64,000 nucleotides of DNA from Pseudomonas pharyngis (GCF_021602345.1 NZ_BQID01000003.1:558001-622000), one strand, 5' to 3'; shown: positions 45,022 to 60,000, counted from the first letter of the stretch. Notes: generated from the letters alone by a model not told the origin. Program-made: numbers and translations.

Positions 45022-48000
45022 ATGAGCAGTGTTGTTGCCATCGTCAAAAGCATTGTCGGTCAGGTTTTCGTGGTGTCCCCAGAGGGCGTCCGTCGCGTAC
45101 TCGTTGAAGGCGACCGGCTGTTTGCCGGCGATCAGGTCGACACCGGCGTTTCCGGCGCCGTGTCCCTGGAACTGGCCGATGGCCGCACGATCGATCTGGG
45201 CCGTGACACTCAGTGGAGCGCCGATACCCCGGACTCCAGCACCGACCTGGCCGAAGCCACCGCGCAAGCCGCGCCGTCGGTAGAAGAACTGCAACAAGCC
45301 ATCGCCGCCGGTGTCGACCCGACTACCGCCCTTGACGCCACCGCTGCCGGCCCGAGCGCCGCAGGGACTGGCGGTGCCGCCGGCGGCGGTCACAGCTTCG
45401 TGATGCTCGATGCGACCGCCGGCCGCGTCGACCCAACCATCGGTTTCCCGACTGCGGGCATCAACGCTGCAGGCCAGGCCGCGCAGAACATCACCGGCGG
45501 CCAGACCACCGACACCAACGCCAATGCCCTGCGCGAATCGACCCTGAGCCTCAGCGCCACGCCGAGCATCACCGAAGCCGGCGGCGTGCTGGTGTACACC
45601 GCAACGCTGACCCAGGCGCCGCTGACCGACCTGACCATCACCCTGTCCAACGGTGCGGTGATCGTGATTCCGGCCGGTTCCACCACCGGCACCGTCAACG
45701 TGCCCCTGGCGCCGAACGACACTGTTTATAACGACCCGACCCAGATCGACGTGACCGTCACCGGCACCACCGGCGGCAACGGCATCACCGTGACCCCGCC
45801 GACCACCCCGGCCACGACCCAGGTCACCGACACCATCGACACCACCACCGTGACCCTGACGGCGGGCCCGAGCGTGACCGAAGGCGGTCAGATCACCTAC
45901 ACCGCGACCCTGACCAACCCGGCGCAGACGCCGGTGACCGTGACCCTGTCCAACGGCTCGACCATCACTATCGGCGCCGGCCAGACCACCGGCACCGTCA
46001 ACGTGCCGACCGCACCGAATGACGTCTATAACAACGGCAGCACCGTCACCACCACCATCACCGGTGCCACGGGCGGCAACTTCGAAAACCTGGTGCCGAA
46101 CCCGACACCGGCCGTTACCACGATCGTCGATTCGGTCGACACCACCAATCTGACTCTGACCGCCACCGGCACCGTGGTCGAAGGTGGCCAGATCACCTAC
46201 ACCGCAACCCTGACCAACCCGGCGCAGACGCCGGTGACCGTCACCCTGTCGAACGGTTCGACCATCACTATCGGCGCCGGCCAGACCACCGGCAGCGTCA
46301 ACGTGCCGACCGCACCGAATGACGTCTACAACAACGGCGGCACCGTCAGCACCACGATTACCGGCGCTACCGGCGGCAATTTCGAGAATCTGGTGCCGAA
46401 CACGACGCCAGCGACCACTACCGTCACCGACTCCATCGACACCACCAACCTGTCGCTGAGCGCCACCGGTTCCGTGGCGGAAGGCGGCTCGATCGTCTAC
46501 ACCGCAACCCTGACCAATCCGGCCGGCACCCCGGTGACCGTGACGTTGAGCAACGGCTCCGTCATCACCATCGAGGCCGGTAAAACCACCGGCACCGTGA
46601 CCGTTCCGGCGCCGGCCGATGACGTCTACAAAGACGCGGGCAAGGTCGAAGTCACCATCAAGGACGCCACCGGCGGCAACTTCGAGAGTCTGGTGCCAAG
46701 CACTGTTCCCGCTGTCACCGAAGTGACTGACACCATCGACACGTCGACGGTCAAACTGACGGCTGATACTTCGGTTGCAGAAGGCGGCACCGTTACTTAT
46801 ACCGCTACGGTTGGCGCACCAGTCACCGGTTCGCCGGTGACTGTCACTTTGGCCAACGGTCAGACCATCACCATCGAAGTGGGCAAAACCACCGGCACCG
46901 TGACCACCACCGCGCCGAACGACGCATTGGCTGGCAACGCACCGCTGACCAACTCGATCACCGGCGTTTCCGGCGGTAATTACGAAAATCTGGTGGCCGA
47001 CAAGACCCCGGTTTCGACCACGGTTACCGACGTTGCCGACACCACCAACCTGACCCTGAGCGCCACCGGTACTGTCGCCGAGGGCGGTTCGATTGTTTAC
47101 ACCGCGACGCTGACCAATCCTGCGGGCACCCCGGTGACCGTGACGTTGAGCAACGGCTCCGTCATCACCATCGAAGCGGGTAAAACCACTGGCACCGTGA
47201 CTGTTCCGGCGCCTGCCGATGACGTCTATAAAGACGCTGGCAAAGTCGAAGTGACGATCAAGGACGCCACCGGCGGCAACTTCGAGAACCTGGTGCCAAG
47301 CACCGTTCCGGCCGTCACCGACGTGACCGATACCGTCGACACCACCACCGTCAAACTGACCGCGACCGAGTCGGCGGCCGAGGGCGGCACCGTCACTTAC
47401 ACCGCGACTGTTGGCGCACCGGTGACGGGCTCGCCGGTCACCGTGACCCTGGCCAACGGCCAAAGCATCACGATTGAAGTGGGCAAGACCACCGGCACCG
47501 TGACCACCACCGCACCGAACGACGCATTGGCCGGCAACGCACCGCTGACCAACGCGATCACCGGCGTGAGCGGCGGCAACTACGAGAATCTGGTCGCCGA
47601 CAAGACTCCGGTTTCGACCACCGTCACTGACACCGTCGACACCACCAACCTGACCCTGAGCGCCACCGATTCCGTGGCCGAGGGCGGCTCGATCATCTAC
47701 ACCGCGACGCTGACCAATCCGGCCGGCACGCCGGTGACCGTGACCTTGAGCAACGGCGCGGTCATCACCATCGAAGCCGGCAAGACCACCGGCACCGTGA
47801 CCGTTCCAGCGCCTGCCGATGACGTCTACAAGGATGCCGGCAAAGTCGAAGCGACCATCACCGGCGCAACCGGTGGCAACTTCGAAAACCTGGTGCCAAG
47901 CACTGTGCCGGCCGTGACCCAGGTCACCGATACCATCGACACCTCGACCGTCAAACTGACCGCGACCGAGTCGGCGGCGGAAGGCGGCACCGTTACTTAC

Positions 48001-51000
48001 ACCGCGACGGTGGGCGCCCCGGTAACCGGCTCGCCTGTGGTTGTGACCCTGGCCAACGGTCAGGCGATCACCATCGAAGTCGGCAAAACCACCGGCACCG
48101 TGACTACCACGGCGCCGAACGACGTACTGGCCGGCCATGCACCGCTGACCAACTCGATCACCGGTGTGAGCGGCGGTAACTACGAAAACCTCGTGGCCGA
48201 CAAAACGCCGGTCAGCACCACCATCACCGACACCGTCGACACCACCACCGTATCGCTGACCGCCACCGGCAACGTCAACGAGGGCGGGCAGATCGTCTAC
48301 ACCGCGACCCTGACCAATCCGGCCGGCACCCCGGTGACCGTGACGTTGAGCAACGGCTCCGTCATCACCATCGAAGCCGGTAAAACCACCGGCACCGTGA
48401 CCGTTCCGGCGCCTGCCGATGACGTCTATAAAGACGCCGGCAAAGTCGAAGTGACCATCAAGGACACTTCCGGCGGCAATTTCGAAAACCTGGTGGCCAA
48501 CCCGACGCCAGCGGTGACCAACGTCGCCGACACCATCAACACCACGCACCTGACCCTCAGCGCCGAAAGCTATGTGCTCGAAGGCACGTCGATCACTTAC
48601 ACCGCGACCCTGACCAACGCCGCGCAGACGCCGGTGACCGTCAACCTGAGCAACGGCCAGACCATCGTTATCGAGGCCGGCAAGACCAGCGGTTCGGTGA
48701 CCATCCCGGCGCCGAGCGATGACGTCTACAAGGATGTCAGCAAGCTCACCGTGACCATGACCGATGCCAGCGGTGGCAACTTCGAGAAGCTCGACGTCAG
48801 CAAGACGCCAGTCAGCACCACGGTCAACGACACCATCGACAAGACCACGCTGACCCTGAGCGCCAGCGACACCGTCAGCGAAGGTGGCCAGATCACCTAC
48901 ACCGCGACCCTGAGCAACCCGGCCGGCACCGCCATGACCGTGACCCTGGCCAACGGCGCGGTCATCAACATCGCCGCCGGTGCCACCAGCGGTTCGGTGA
49001 ATTTCCCTGCGCCGGCCAACACGCCTTACATCGATGGCGGCAAGGTGCAGACCGCGATTGCCAGCCACAGCGGCGGCAACTTCGAACAGGTCGATGCCAA
49101 CCGTACGGCTGTGGTGACCAAGGTTACCGACACCGTCGACACCACCAATATCAGCCTGAGCGCCACCGGTTCGGTCGCCGAGGGCGGTTCGATCGTCTAC
49201 ACCGCGACCCTGACCAACCCGGCCGGCACGGCCATGACCGTGACCCTGAGCAACGGCGCGGTGATCAACATCGCCAAAGGCGCGAGCACCGGCACCATCA
49301 CCGTCGCCGCACCGGGCGACGACGTGTACAAGGACGCCGGCAAAGTCGATGCCAGCATCACCAAGACCACCGGTGGCAACTTTGAAAACCTGGTGGTCGA
49401 CAAGACCCCGGCGGTGACCGACGTCACCGACACCATCGATACCAGCACCGTTTCCCTGAGCGCCACGGCCAGCACCGTTGAAGGCGGCGTGGTGGTTTAC
49501 ACCGCCTCCGTCACCGCACCGGTGACCGGCTCGCCGGTGGTCGTGACCCTGTCCAACGGCCAGACCATCACCATCCCGGTCGGCGCCAGCAGCGCCAGCG
49601 TCAACTACACCGCACCGAACGATGCACTGGCCGGCGGCAACACGCTGAGCGTGAAGATCGACGGCACCAGCGGCGGCAATTACGAAAACCTGGTCGCCGA
49701 CAAGACGCCGGCCGTGACCTCAGTCACCGACACCGTCGACACCACCAATCTGACCTTGAGCGCTACAGGTTCCGTGGCTGAAGGTGGTTCGATCGTTTAC
49801 ACCGCCACGCTGACCAATCCGGCTGGCACGCCAGTGACCGTGACCCTGAGCAACGGCTCGGTGATCACCATCGAAGCGGGTAAAACCACTGGCACCGTGA
49901 CCGTTCCGGCTCCGGCCGATGACGTCTACAAAGACGCCGGCAAAGTCGAAGTGACCATCAAGGATGCGTCCGGCGGCAACTTCGAGAATCTGGTGCCGAG
50001 CACTGTTCCGGCCGTCACTGAAGTGACTGACACCATCGATACGTCGACCGTGAAGCTGAGCGCCGATACGTCGGTGGCTGAGGGCGGCACTGTCACCTAC
50101 ACCGCAACTGTTGGCGCTCCGGTGACTGGCTCGCCGGTCACCGTGACTCTGGCCAACGGTCAGACCATCACCATCGAAGTCGGCAAGACCACCGGCACCA
50201 TCACCACCACCGCGCCGAACGATGCGTTGAACGGTCACACCCCGCTGAGCAACTCGATTACTGGCGTGTCTGGAGGTAACTACGAAAATCTGGTGGCCGA
50301 CAAGACCCCGGTTTCGACCACCGTCACCGACACCGTCGACACGACCAACCTGACCCTCAGCGCGACAGGTTCCGTGGCCGAAGGCGGCTCGATCGTTTAC
50401 ACCGCAACGCTGACCAACCCGGCCGGCACCCCAGTCACCGTGACACTGAGCAACGGCGCTGTTATCACCATCGAGGCCGGTAAAACCACCGGCACCGTGA
50501 CCGTCGATGCGCCGAAAGACGACGTCTACAAAGACGCCGGCAAGGTCGAAGTCACCATCAAGGATGCAACCGGTGGCAACTTCGAGAATCTGGTGCCGAG
50601 CACTGTTCCGGCCGTTACCGAAGTCACCGACACCATCGACACCACCACAGTCAAACTGACTGCGACCGAGTCGGCGGCGGAAGGTGGCACTGTCACTTAC
50701 ACCGCCACCGTGGGCGCTCCGGTGACGGGCTCGCCTGTGACCGTGACCCTGGCCAACGGTCAGTCGATCACCATCGAAGTCGGCAAAACCACCGGCACCA
50801 TCACCACCACTGCGCCGAACGATGCGTTGAACGGTCACACACCGCTGACCAACGCGATCACTGGCGTGAGCGGCGGTAACTACGAAAATCTCGTAGCCGA
50901 CAAAACACCGGTCAGCACTACCGTAACTGACACCGTCGACACCACCGACCTGACGCTGACTGCGACCGGCACCGTGGCCGAAGGTGGCTCGATCACCTAC

Positions 51001-54000
51001 ACCGCCACCCTGACCAACCCGGCCGGCACTCCGGTGACCGTGACGTTGAGCAACGGCTCCGTCATCACCATCGAAGCGGGCAAAACCACCGGCACCGTGA
51101 CCGTCGACGCGCCGAAAGATGACGTCTACAAAGACGCCGGCAAGGTCGAAGTGACCATCAAGGATGCAACTGGCGGCAACTTCGAGAACCTGGTGCCGAG
51201 CACTGTTCCGGCCCTTACCGAAGTCACTGACACCATCGACACTACCACGGTGAAACTGACTGCGACCGAGTCGGCGGCTGAGGGCGGCACCGTTACTTAC
51301 ACCGCCACTGTTGGCGCACCTGTCACCGGCTCGCCTGTGACCGTGACCCTGGCCAATGGTCAGTCGATCACCATCGAGGTCGGCAAGACTACTGGCACCG
51401 TCACCACCACCGCGCCGAACGATGCGCTCAACGGCCATGCGCCGCTGCCTAACTCGATCACTGGCGTGTCTGGCGGCAACTACGAAAACCTCGTAGCCGA
51501 CAAGACCCCGGTTTCGACCACCGTCACCGACACCGTCGACACGACCAATCTGACCCTCAGCGCCACTGACTCGGTGGCCGAGGGCGGTTCGATCGTTTAC
51601 ACCGCGACCCTGACCAACCCGGCCGGCACCCCAGTGACCGTGACCCTGTCGAACGGTGCCGTCATTACTATCGAGGCCGGTAAAACCACCGGCACCGTGA
51701 CCGTCGATGCACCGAAAGACGACGTCTACAAAGACGCCGGCAAAGTCGAGGCAACCATTTCGACCGCTACTGGCGGTGGTTTCGAGAACCTGGTGCCAAG
51801 CACCGTTCCGGCCGTGACCAACGTCACCGACACCATCGACACCACCACGGTGAAACTCACCGCGACCGAGTCGGCGGCGGAAGGCGGCACCGTTACTTAC
51901 ACCGCGACTGTCGGTGCGCCTGTCACCGGTTCGCCTGTGACCGTGACCCTGGCCAATGGTCAGTCGATCACCATCGAAGTCGGCAAGACCACCGGTACCG
52001 TCACCACCACCGCGCCGAACGACGCGCTGAACGGTCACACCCCGCTGACCAACTCGATTACTGGCGTGTCTGGCGGCAACTACGAAAATCTCGTCGCCGA
52101 CAAAACCCCGGTCAGCACCACCGTGACCGACACCGTCGACACCACCACCCTGACCCTGAGCGCCACGCCGGAAGTCAACGAAGGTGGCCAGATCACCTAC
52201 ACCGCGACCCTGACCAACGCCGCTGGCACTCCGGTGACCGTGACGTTGAGCAACGGCGCCGTGATCACCATCGAGGCCGGTAAAACCTCCGGCACCGTGA
52301 CCGTCGATGCACCGAAGGACGACGTCTACAAGGACGCCGGCAAAGTCGAGACGACCATTTCGACCACCACCGGTGGCAACTTCGAGAACCTGGTCACCAG
52401 CACCGCCCCGGCGGTCACCACCGTCAATGACACCATCGACACGTCCACCGTGTCGCTGACCGCCACCGCCAACGTCGCCGAAGGCGAAACCGTGGTCTAC
52501 ACCGCGACCGTGACGGCGCCAGTGACCGGTTCGCCGCTCGTCGTGACCCTGTCCAACGGACAGACCATCACCATCGCCGTCGGCGAAACCACCGGCACCG
52601 TGAATTTCGTCGCGCCGAACAGCCCGTTGGCGGGCGGCAGCTCGCTGAGCGTGACCATCGACAAGGCCACCGGTGGCAATTACGAAAACCTGGCGGTCGA
52701 CGGCAAACCGGCAAATACCTCGGTTTCGGACACTGTCGACACGACCAACCTGAACCTGACGGCCACCGACTCGGTGGCCGAGGGCGGTTCGATCACTTAC
52801 ACCGCGACCCTGACCAACCCGGCCGGCACCCCAGTGACCGTGACCCTGTCGAACGGTGCCGTCATTACTATCGAGGCCGGTAAAACCACCGGCACCGTGA
52901 CCGTCGATGCACCGAAAGACGACGTCTACAAAGACGCCGGCAAAGTCGAGGCAACCATTTCGACCGCTACTGGCGGTGGTTTCGAGAACCTGGTGCCAAG
53001 CACCGTTCCGGCCGTAACCAACGTCACCGACACCATCGATACCACCACGGTGAAACTCACCGCGACCGAGTCGGCGGCGGAAGGCGGCACCATTACTTAC
53101 ACCGCGACTGTCGGTGCGCCTGTCACCGGTTCGCCAGTCACCGTGACCCTGTCCAATGGACAGTCGATCACCATTGAAGTCGGCAAAACCACCGGCACCG
53201 TCACCACCACCGCGCCGAACGATGCGCTCAACGGCCATGCGCCGCTGACCAACGCAATCACCGGCGTAACCGGCGGCAACTACGAAAACCTCGTAGCCGA
53301 CAAAACTCCGGTTTCGACCACCGTTACCGACACCGTCGACACCACCAATCTGACCCTGAGCGCCACCAACTCGGTTGCCGAAGGTGGCTCGATCACCTAC
53401 ACCGCGACCCTGACCAACCCGGCTGGCACTCCGATGACCGTGACCTTGAGCAACGGCGCGGTGATCACCATCGAGGCCGGCAAAACCTCCGGCACCGTGA
53501 CCGTCGATGCGCCGAAAGATGACGTCTACAAAGATGCGGGCAAAGTCGAAGCAACCATTTCGACCGCCACCGGTGGCAACTTCGAGAACCTTGTTCCGAG
53601 CACTGTTCCGGCCGTGACCCAGGTCACCGACACCATCGACACCACCACGGTCAAACTGACTGCGACCGAGTCGGCGGCTGAGGGCGGCACCGTTACTTAC
53701 ACCGCGACTGTTGGCGCACCTGTCACCGGTTCGCCTGTGACCGTGACCCTGGCCAATGGTCAGTCGATCACCATCGAGGTCGGCAAAACCACCGGCACCG
53801 TCACCACCACCGCGCCGAACGATGCGTTGAACGGTCACACACCGCTGACCAACGCGATCACTGGCGTGACTGGCGGGAACTACGAAAACCTCGTGGCCGA
53901 CAAAACGCCGGTCTCGACCACCGTCACCGACACGGTCGACACCACCAACCTGACCCTCAGCGCCACCAATTCGGTTGCCGAGGGCGGTTCGATCATCTAC

Positions 54001-57000
54001 ACCGCGACCCTGACCAACGCCGCTGGCTCGCCAGTGACGGTGACCTTGTCGAACGGCGCGGTGATCACCATCGAAGCTGGCAAAACCACCGGCACCGTGA
54101 CCGTCGACGCGCCGAAGGACGACGTCTACAAAGACGCCGGCAAAGTCGAAGCAACCATTTCGACCGCCACCGGTGGCAACTTCGAGAACCTTGTTCCGAG
54201 CACTGTTCCGGCCGTGACCCAGGTCACCGATACCATCGACACCACCACGGTGAAACTCACCGCCACCGAGTCGGCGGCTGAAGGCGGCACTGTCACTTAC
54301 ACCGCCACCGTGGGCGCTCCTGTGACTGGCTCGCCAGTGACTGTGAACCTGTCGAATGGCCAGAGCATCACCATCGAAGTGGGTAAAACCACCGGCACCG
54401 TGACGACCACGGCGCCTAACGATGCGCTCAACGGCCACACGCCGCTGACCAACGCGATCACCGGCGTGAGCGGCGGTAACTACGAGAATCTGGTGGCCGA
54501 CAAGACGCCAGTCAGCACTACCGTGACCGACACCGTCGACACCACCAACCTGTCGCTCAGCGCGACCGGCACCGTGGCCGAAGGTGGTTCGATCACCTAC
54601 ACCGCGACCCTGACCAACGCTGCGGGCACCCCGGTGACCGTGACCTTGAGCAATGGCGCCGTGATCACCATCGAGGCCGGTAAAACCACGGGCACCGTGA
54701 CCGTCGCCGCGCCAGCCGATGACGTCTACAAAGACGCCGGCAACGTGCAAGCCACGATCACCAACGCGACTGGCGGCAACTTTGAGAACCTGGTCACCAG
54801 CACCACACCAGCGGTGACCAGCGTTACCGACACCATCGACACCACCACCGTGAAGCTGACCGCAACCGCAACAGCGGCCGAGGGCGGCACCGTCACCTAC
54901 ACCGCTACCGTAGGTGCGCCAGTGACTGGCTCGCCTGTGACCGTGAATCTGTCGAACGGCCAGAGCATTACCATCGAAGTCGGCAAGACCACCGGCACCG
55001 TGACCACTACCGCGCCGAACGACGTGCTGACCGGTCATGCACCGCTGACCAACGCGATCACTGGTGTGAGCGGCGGTAACTACGAAAATCTGGTGGCTGA
55101 TAAAACCCCGGTTTCGACCACCGTCACCGACACCGTCGATACCACCAACCTGTCGCTCAGCGCGACCGGCACCGTGGCCGAAGGCGGCTCGATCACCTAC
55201 ACCGCGACCCTGACCAACGCTGCTGGTTCGCCAGTGACCGTGACCTTGTCGAACGGCGCCGTGATCACCATCGAAGCGGGTAAAACCACCGGCACCGTGA
55301 CCGTTCCAGCGCCAGCCGATGACGTCTACAAGGACGCCGGCAACGTACAGGCAACGATCACCAACGCCAGCGGTGGCAACTTCGAGAACCTGGTCACCAG
55401 CACCACGCCAGCCGTGACCAGCGTCACCGATACCATCGACACCACTACCGTGAAGCTGACCGCAACTGCGACGGCGGCCGAGGGTGGCAACGTTGTCTAC
55501 ACCGCCACTGTTGGCGCTCCGGTGACTGGCTCGCCAGTGACGGTAACTCTGTCGAATGGTCAATCGATCACCATCGAAGTCGGCAAGACCAGCGGCACCG
55601 TGACCACCACCGCGCCTAACGACGTGTTGAATGGTCATGCACCACTGACCAACGCGATCACCGGCGTGAGCGGCGGTAACTACGAGAATCTGGTGGCCGA
55701 CAAGACCCCGGTCAGCACCACCGTGACCGACACGGTCGACACTACCAACCTGTCCCTGAGCGCCACCAACTCGGTCGCCGAGGGTGGTTCGATCACTTAC
55801 ACCGCAACCCTGACCAATGCTGCGGGCACTCCGGTGACCGTGACCTTGAGCAACGGCGCCGTGATCACCATCGAAGCGGGCAAAACCACCGGCACCGTAA
55901 CCGTTCCTGCGCCAGCGGACGATGTCTACAAAGACGCCGGCAACGTGCAAGCCACGATCACCAACGCCACGGGCGGCAACTTCGAAAACCTGGTGACCAG
56001 CACCACGCCAGCAGTGACCAGCGTTACTGACACCATCGACACCACCACCGTGAAGCTGACCGCAACCGCAACAGCGGCCGAGGGTGGCACCGTCACCTAC
56101 ACCGCGACCGTGGGTGCGCCGGTGACTGGCTCGCCGGTAACCGTGAATCTGGCCAACGGTCAGTCAATCACCATCGAAGTCGGCAAGACCACCGGGACCG
56201 TGACCACTACCGCGCCGAACGACGCGTTGACCGGCCACACACCGCTGACCAACTCGATCACCAACGTTTCTGGCGGCAACTACGAAAACCTCGTGGCCGA
56301 CAAGACGCCGGTCTCGACCACCGTCACCGACACCATCGACACCACCAACCTGACGCTCAGCGCGACCGGCACCGTGGCTGAAGGTGGCTCGATCACCTAC
56401 ACCGCGACCCTGACCAACGCCGCTGGCTCGCCAGTGACCGTCACCCTGAGCAACGGTTCGGTGATCACCATCGAAGCCGGTAAAACCACGGGCACCGTGA
56501 CCGTTCCTGCGCCAGCTGACGACGTCTACAAAGACGCCGGCAACGTGCAGGCCACGATCAAATCCGCCACCGGTGGCAACTTCGAGAACCTGGTCACCAG
56601 CACCACGCCAGCCGTAACCAGCGTTACCGACACCATCGACACCACCACCGTGAAGCTGACCGCGACCACGACGGCAGCCGAGGGTGGCAACGTGGTCTAC
56701 ACCGCGACCGTCGGCGCACCAGTGACGGGCTCGCCTGTGACTGTGACCCTGGCCAACGGTCAGTCGATCACCATCGAAGTGGGTAAAACCACCGGCACCG
56801 TGACCACGACCGCGCCGAACGACGCATTGACCGGCCACACACCGCTGACCAACTCGATCACCAACGTCAGCGGCGGCAACTACGAAAACCTCGTGGCCGA
56901 CAAGACCCCGGTCAGCACCACCGTCACTGACACCGTCGACACCACCAACCTGACGCTCAGCGCGACCGGCACCGTGGCTGAAGGTGGCTCGATCACCTAC

Positions 57001-60000
57001 ACCGCGACCCTGACCAACGCCGCTGGCTCGCCAGTGACCGTCACCCTGAGCAACGGTTCGGTGATCACCATCGAAGCCGGTAAAACCACGGGCACCGTGA
57101 CCGTTCCTGCGCCAGCTGACGACGTCTACAAAGACGCCGGCAACGTGCAGGCCACGATCACCAACGCCACGGGCGGCAATTTCGAGAACCTGGTGACCAG
57201 CAACACACCAGCCGTGACCAGCGTCACCGATACCATCGACACCACCACCGTCAGCATCACCGGCAGCACCTCGGTGACCGAAGGCCAGACCGCAACCTAC
57301 ACCGTCAGCCTGACCAACCCGGCGCAGACCGAAGTCACCCTGAAAATCGTCTACAGCGGCACCGCCGCCGACGGTTCGGACTTCACCGGCGTGTACACCG
57401 TGAAGATCCCGGCAGGTGCCAGCACTGCGCAGTTCAACGTCGCCACAATCGATGACAAGATCACCGAAGGTACCGAAAACTTCGTGGTCAAGATCGACTC
57501 GGCCACCGGTGGCAACTTCGAAAACCTGGCGGTCAGCAGCACCAATGGCAGCGTCAGCACCTCGATCATCGACAACGATGCACCGCCGGTCATCGACCTG
57601 GACGCCAACAACTCCAGCGGTGCAACGGGTGCCGACTACAAGGTGACCTTCACCGAGAACACCCCGGGCGCAGGCGTGTCGATTGCCGACACCGACATCA
57701 AGATCACCGACCCGGACAGCACCATGCTGACCGGCGCCACCGTCGTGCTGACCAACCGTCAGGACGGCGATGCGCTGAACCTGGGCAACAGCGTCAACGG
57801 CATTACCATCAACGCCAACAGCACCAACGGCACCGTCACCCTGACCCTGTCGGGTAACGCGACGCTCGCCGACTACATGCAGGCCATCAAGAACATCAGC
57901 TTCACCAACAGCAGTGAAGACCCGAGCACCGTGCCACGGATCATCACCGTGACCGTGACCGATGGCGGCAACTACTCCAACACCGCGACCACCACGGTCA
58001 ACGTGGTGGCAGTCAACGATGCGCCGGTCGCTGCACCGGTCAACGTCACCGGCACCGAAGACACCCCGCTGATCCTCGGCTGGTCGACCTTCGGCGTCAG
58101 CGACGTCGACAGCCCGGCCAGCAGCCTGGGCGTGAAAATCACCCAGCTGCCGGGCGAAGGCAAACTGCAGTATCTGGACGGTTCGACCTGGAAAGATGTC
58201 GCCAACAACCAGACTTTCAGCAAGGCCGATATCGACGCCGGCAAGTTGCGCTTCCTGCCGGATGCCAACGAGTCGGGTGTGAACGGTTACGGTGGTACTG
58301 GCGTTGGTAACAATCAGGCCGACTACGCGCAGATCAAATTCCAGCCAACCGACGGCCAGTTGCTGGGCAACACTGGCACCATCAAGATCGACATCACCCC
58401 GGTGGCGGATGCACCGACCCTGTCGGTCGCCGACAACAGCGTGAAATCCACCGGGCTGATCAAGGAAGTCTGGACCGGTCTGTCGGGCCTGGGCACCGAC
58501 GGCAGCGGCGCCAACTCGACCACCCTGAAAAACGTGATCGACGGTGCCGGCAAGCCGAACACCAGCGGTACCGTGAACAACGTGCAGTCCGACGGCAGCG
58601 TAACCGCCGGCACTGCGTCGAAAACCTCGGGCCTGATTTATCTGGAAGCCGGCAAGACCTACACCTTCAGCGGCACCGGTGACGACAGCCTGCTGGTGAC
58701 CATCGGCGGCAAGAGCGTGGCGTCCACGACGTGGGGCGCGGGCGGCAACCTCAACGGTTCGTTCACCCCGACCACCAGCGGCTACTACACCCTGGACATC
58801 TACCACCACAATCAGAGCGGCCCGGGCAGCTACGACGTCAACCTGTCGGTCAACGGCAGCACGCCGATCGACCTGAGCAGTGCCGGCGTGCCGATCTATA
58901 CCGGCGTGCAGGATCTGGTGAATGCCGGCGTAACCGTCTCCGATCTGCACGGCAGCAACGGCGAAGGCTATTACGACGGCTACAAGCTCAACACCGGCGC
59001 CGAAGGCACCACCGTGAAACTGTCGTCGATCAGCACCGCGCTGACCGACACCGACGGTTCGGAAACCCTGAGCATCAAGATCAGCGGCGCACCGGTCGGT
59101 TCGGTGCTCAGCGATGGCGCAGGCCACAGCTTCACCGTGACCGCCACCAGCGGCGACGCCAACGTCACCGGCTGGAACCTCGGCACCCTGACCGTGACCC
59201 CGCCGACCTACTACAACGGCCAGTTCAACCTGACCGTGACCTCGACCTCAACCGAACAGGTCGGCGGCTCGGCCAGCACCACTGCGACCATCCCGGTCAC
59301 CGTGGTGCCGGCGGTGTATAACGCGGTGGTCGCCACCTCGGCGGACGACACCGTCACCGGCACCGACGGCAACGACATCATCGTCGCCGACATCGGCGGC
59401 CTGACCGTGGTGCCGGGCACCAACTACAACATCGCGTTCATGGTCGACAGCTCGGGCAGCATGAGCGCCTCGTCGATCAACGCCGCCAAGGACTCGCTGA
59501 CGTCGGTGTTCAACACCCTCAAGCAGAGCCTGGGCAGCAACTCCGGCACGGTGAACATCTTCCTGGTGGACTTCGACACCCAAGTCAACAAGTCGGTGTC
59601 GGTGAACCTCAACGACCCGAACGCACTGACCTTGCTCAAGGCCGTGCTGGACTCGATGTCGTCCGGTGGTGGCACCAACTACGAGGACGTGTTCAAGGCC
59701 ACGGCGAACTTCTTCCAGAGCACCGAAGCGCTGGCCAACACCGGGGCGAAGAACCTCACGTACTTCATTACCGACGGCCAGCCTACCTATTACCAGAGCA
59801 ACGAGCAGACCAACCCGACGCTGTACGGCAATGTGAAACTCGATGACGTGGTCAAGACCAGCAACTACAAACTGGGCGACAGCTTCAGCACCTACATCGA
59901 CAACACCCACTACCTGAGTATCAACACTGCCGGCGCCGTGGTATTGCAGACGTACAAGAACGGCAGCTGGAGCTGGAACAGCCTGGGTACCATCCACGCT

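Noticed and set aside
45841-57240. Regular repeats as a possible CRISPR array
   Set aside because: Units are 300 bp, contiguous, in frame, and encode a protein; there are no spacers.
45019-59127. Very long antisense frames (1349, 2076 and 987 codons) opposite lapA
   Set aside because: They are products of the repeated, GC-rich lapA sequence, which lacks stop codons in that frame. Their translations are Gly/Arg/Val-rich, with no start signals or recognisable domains.
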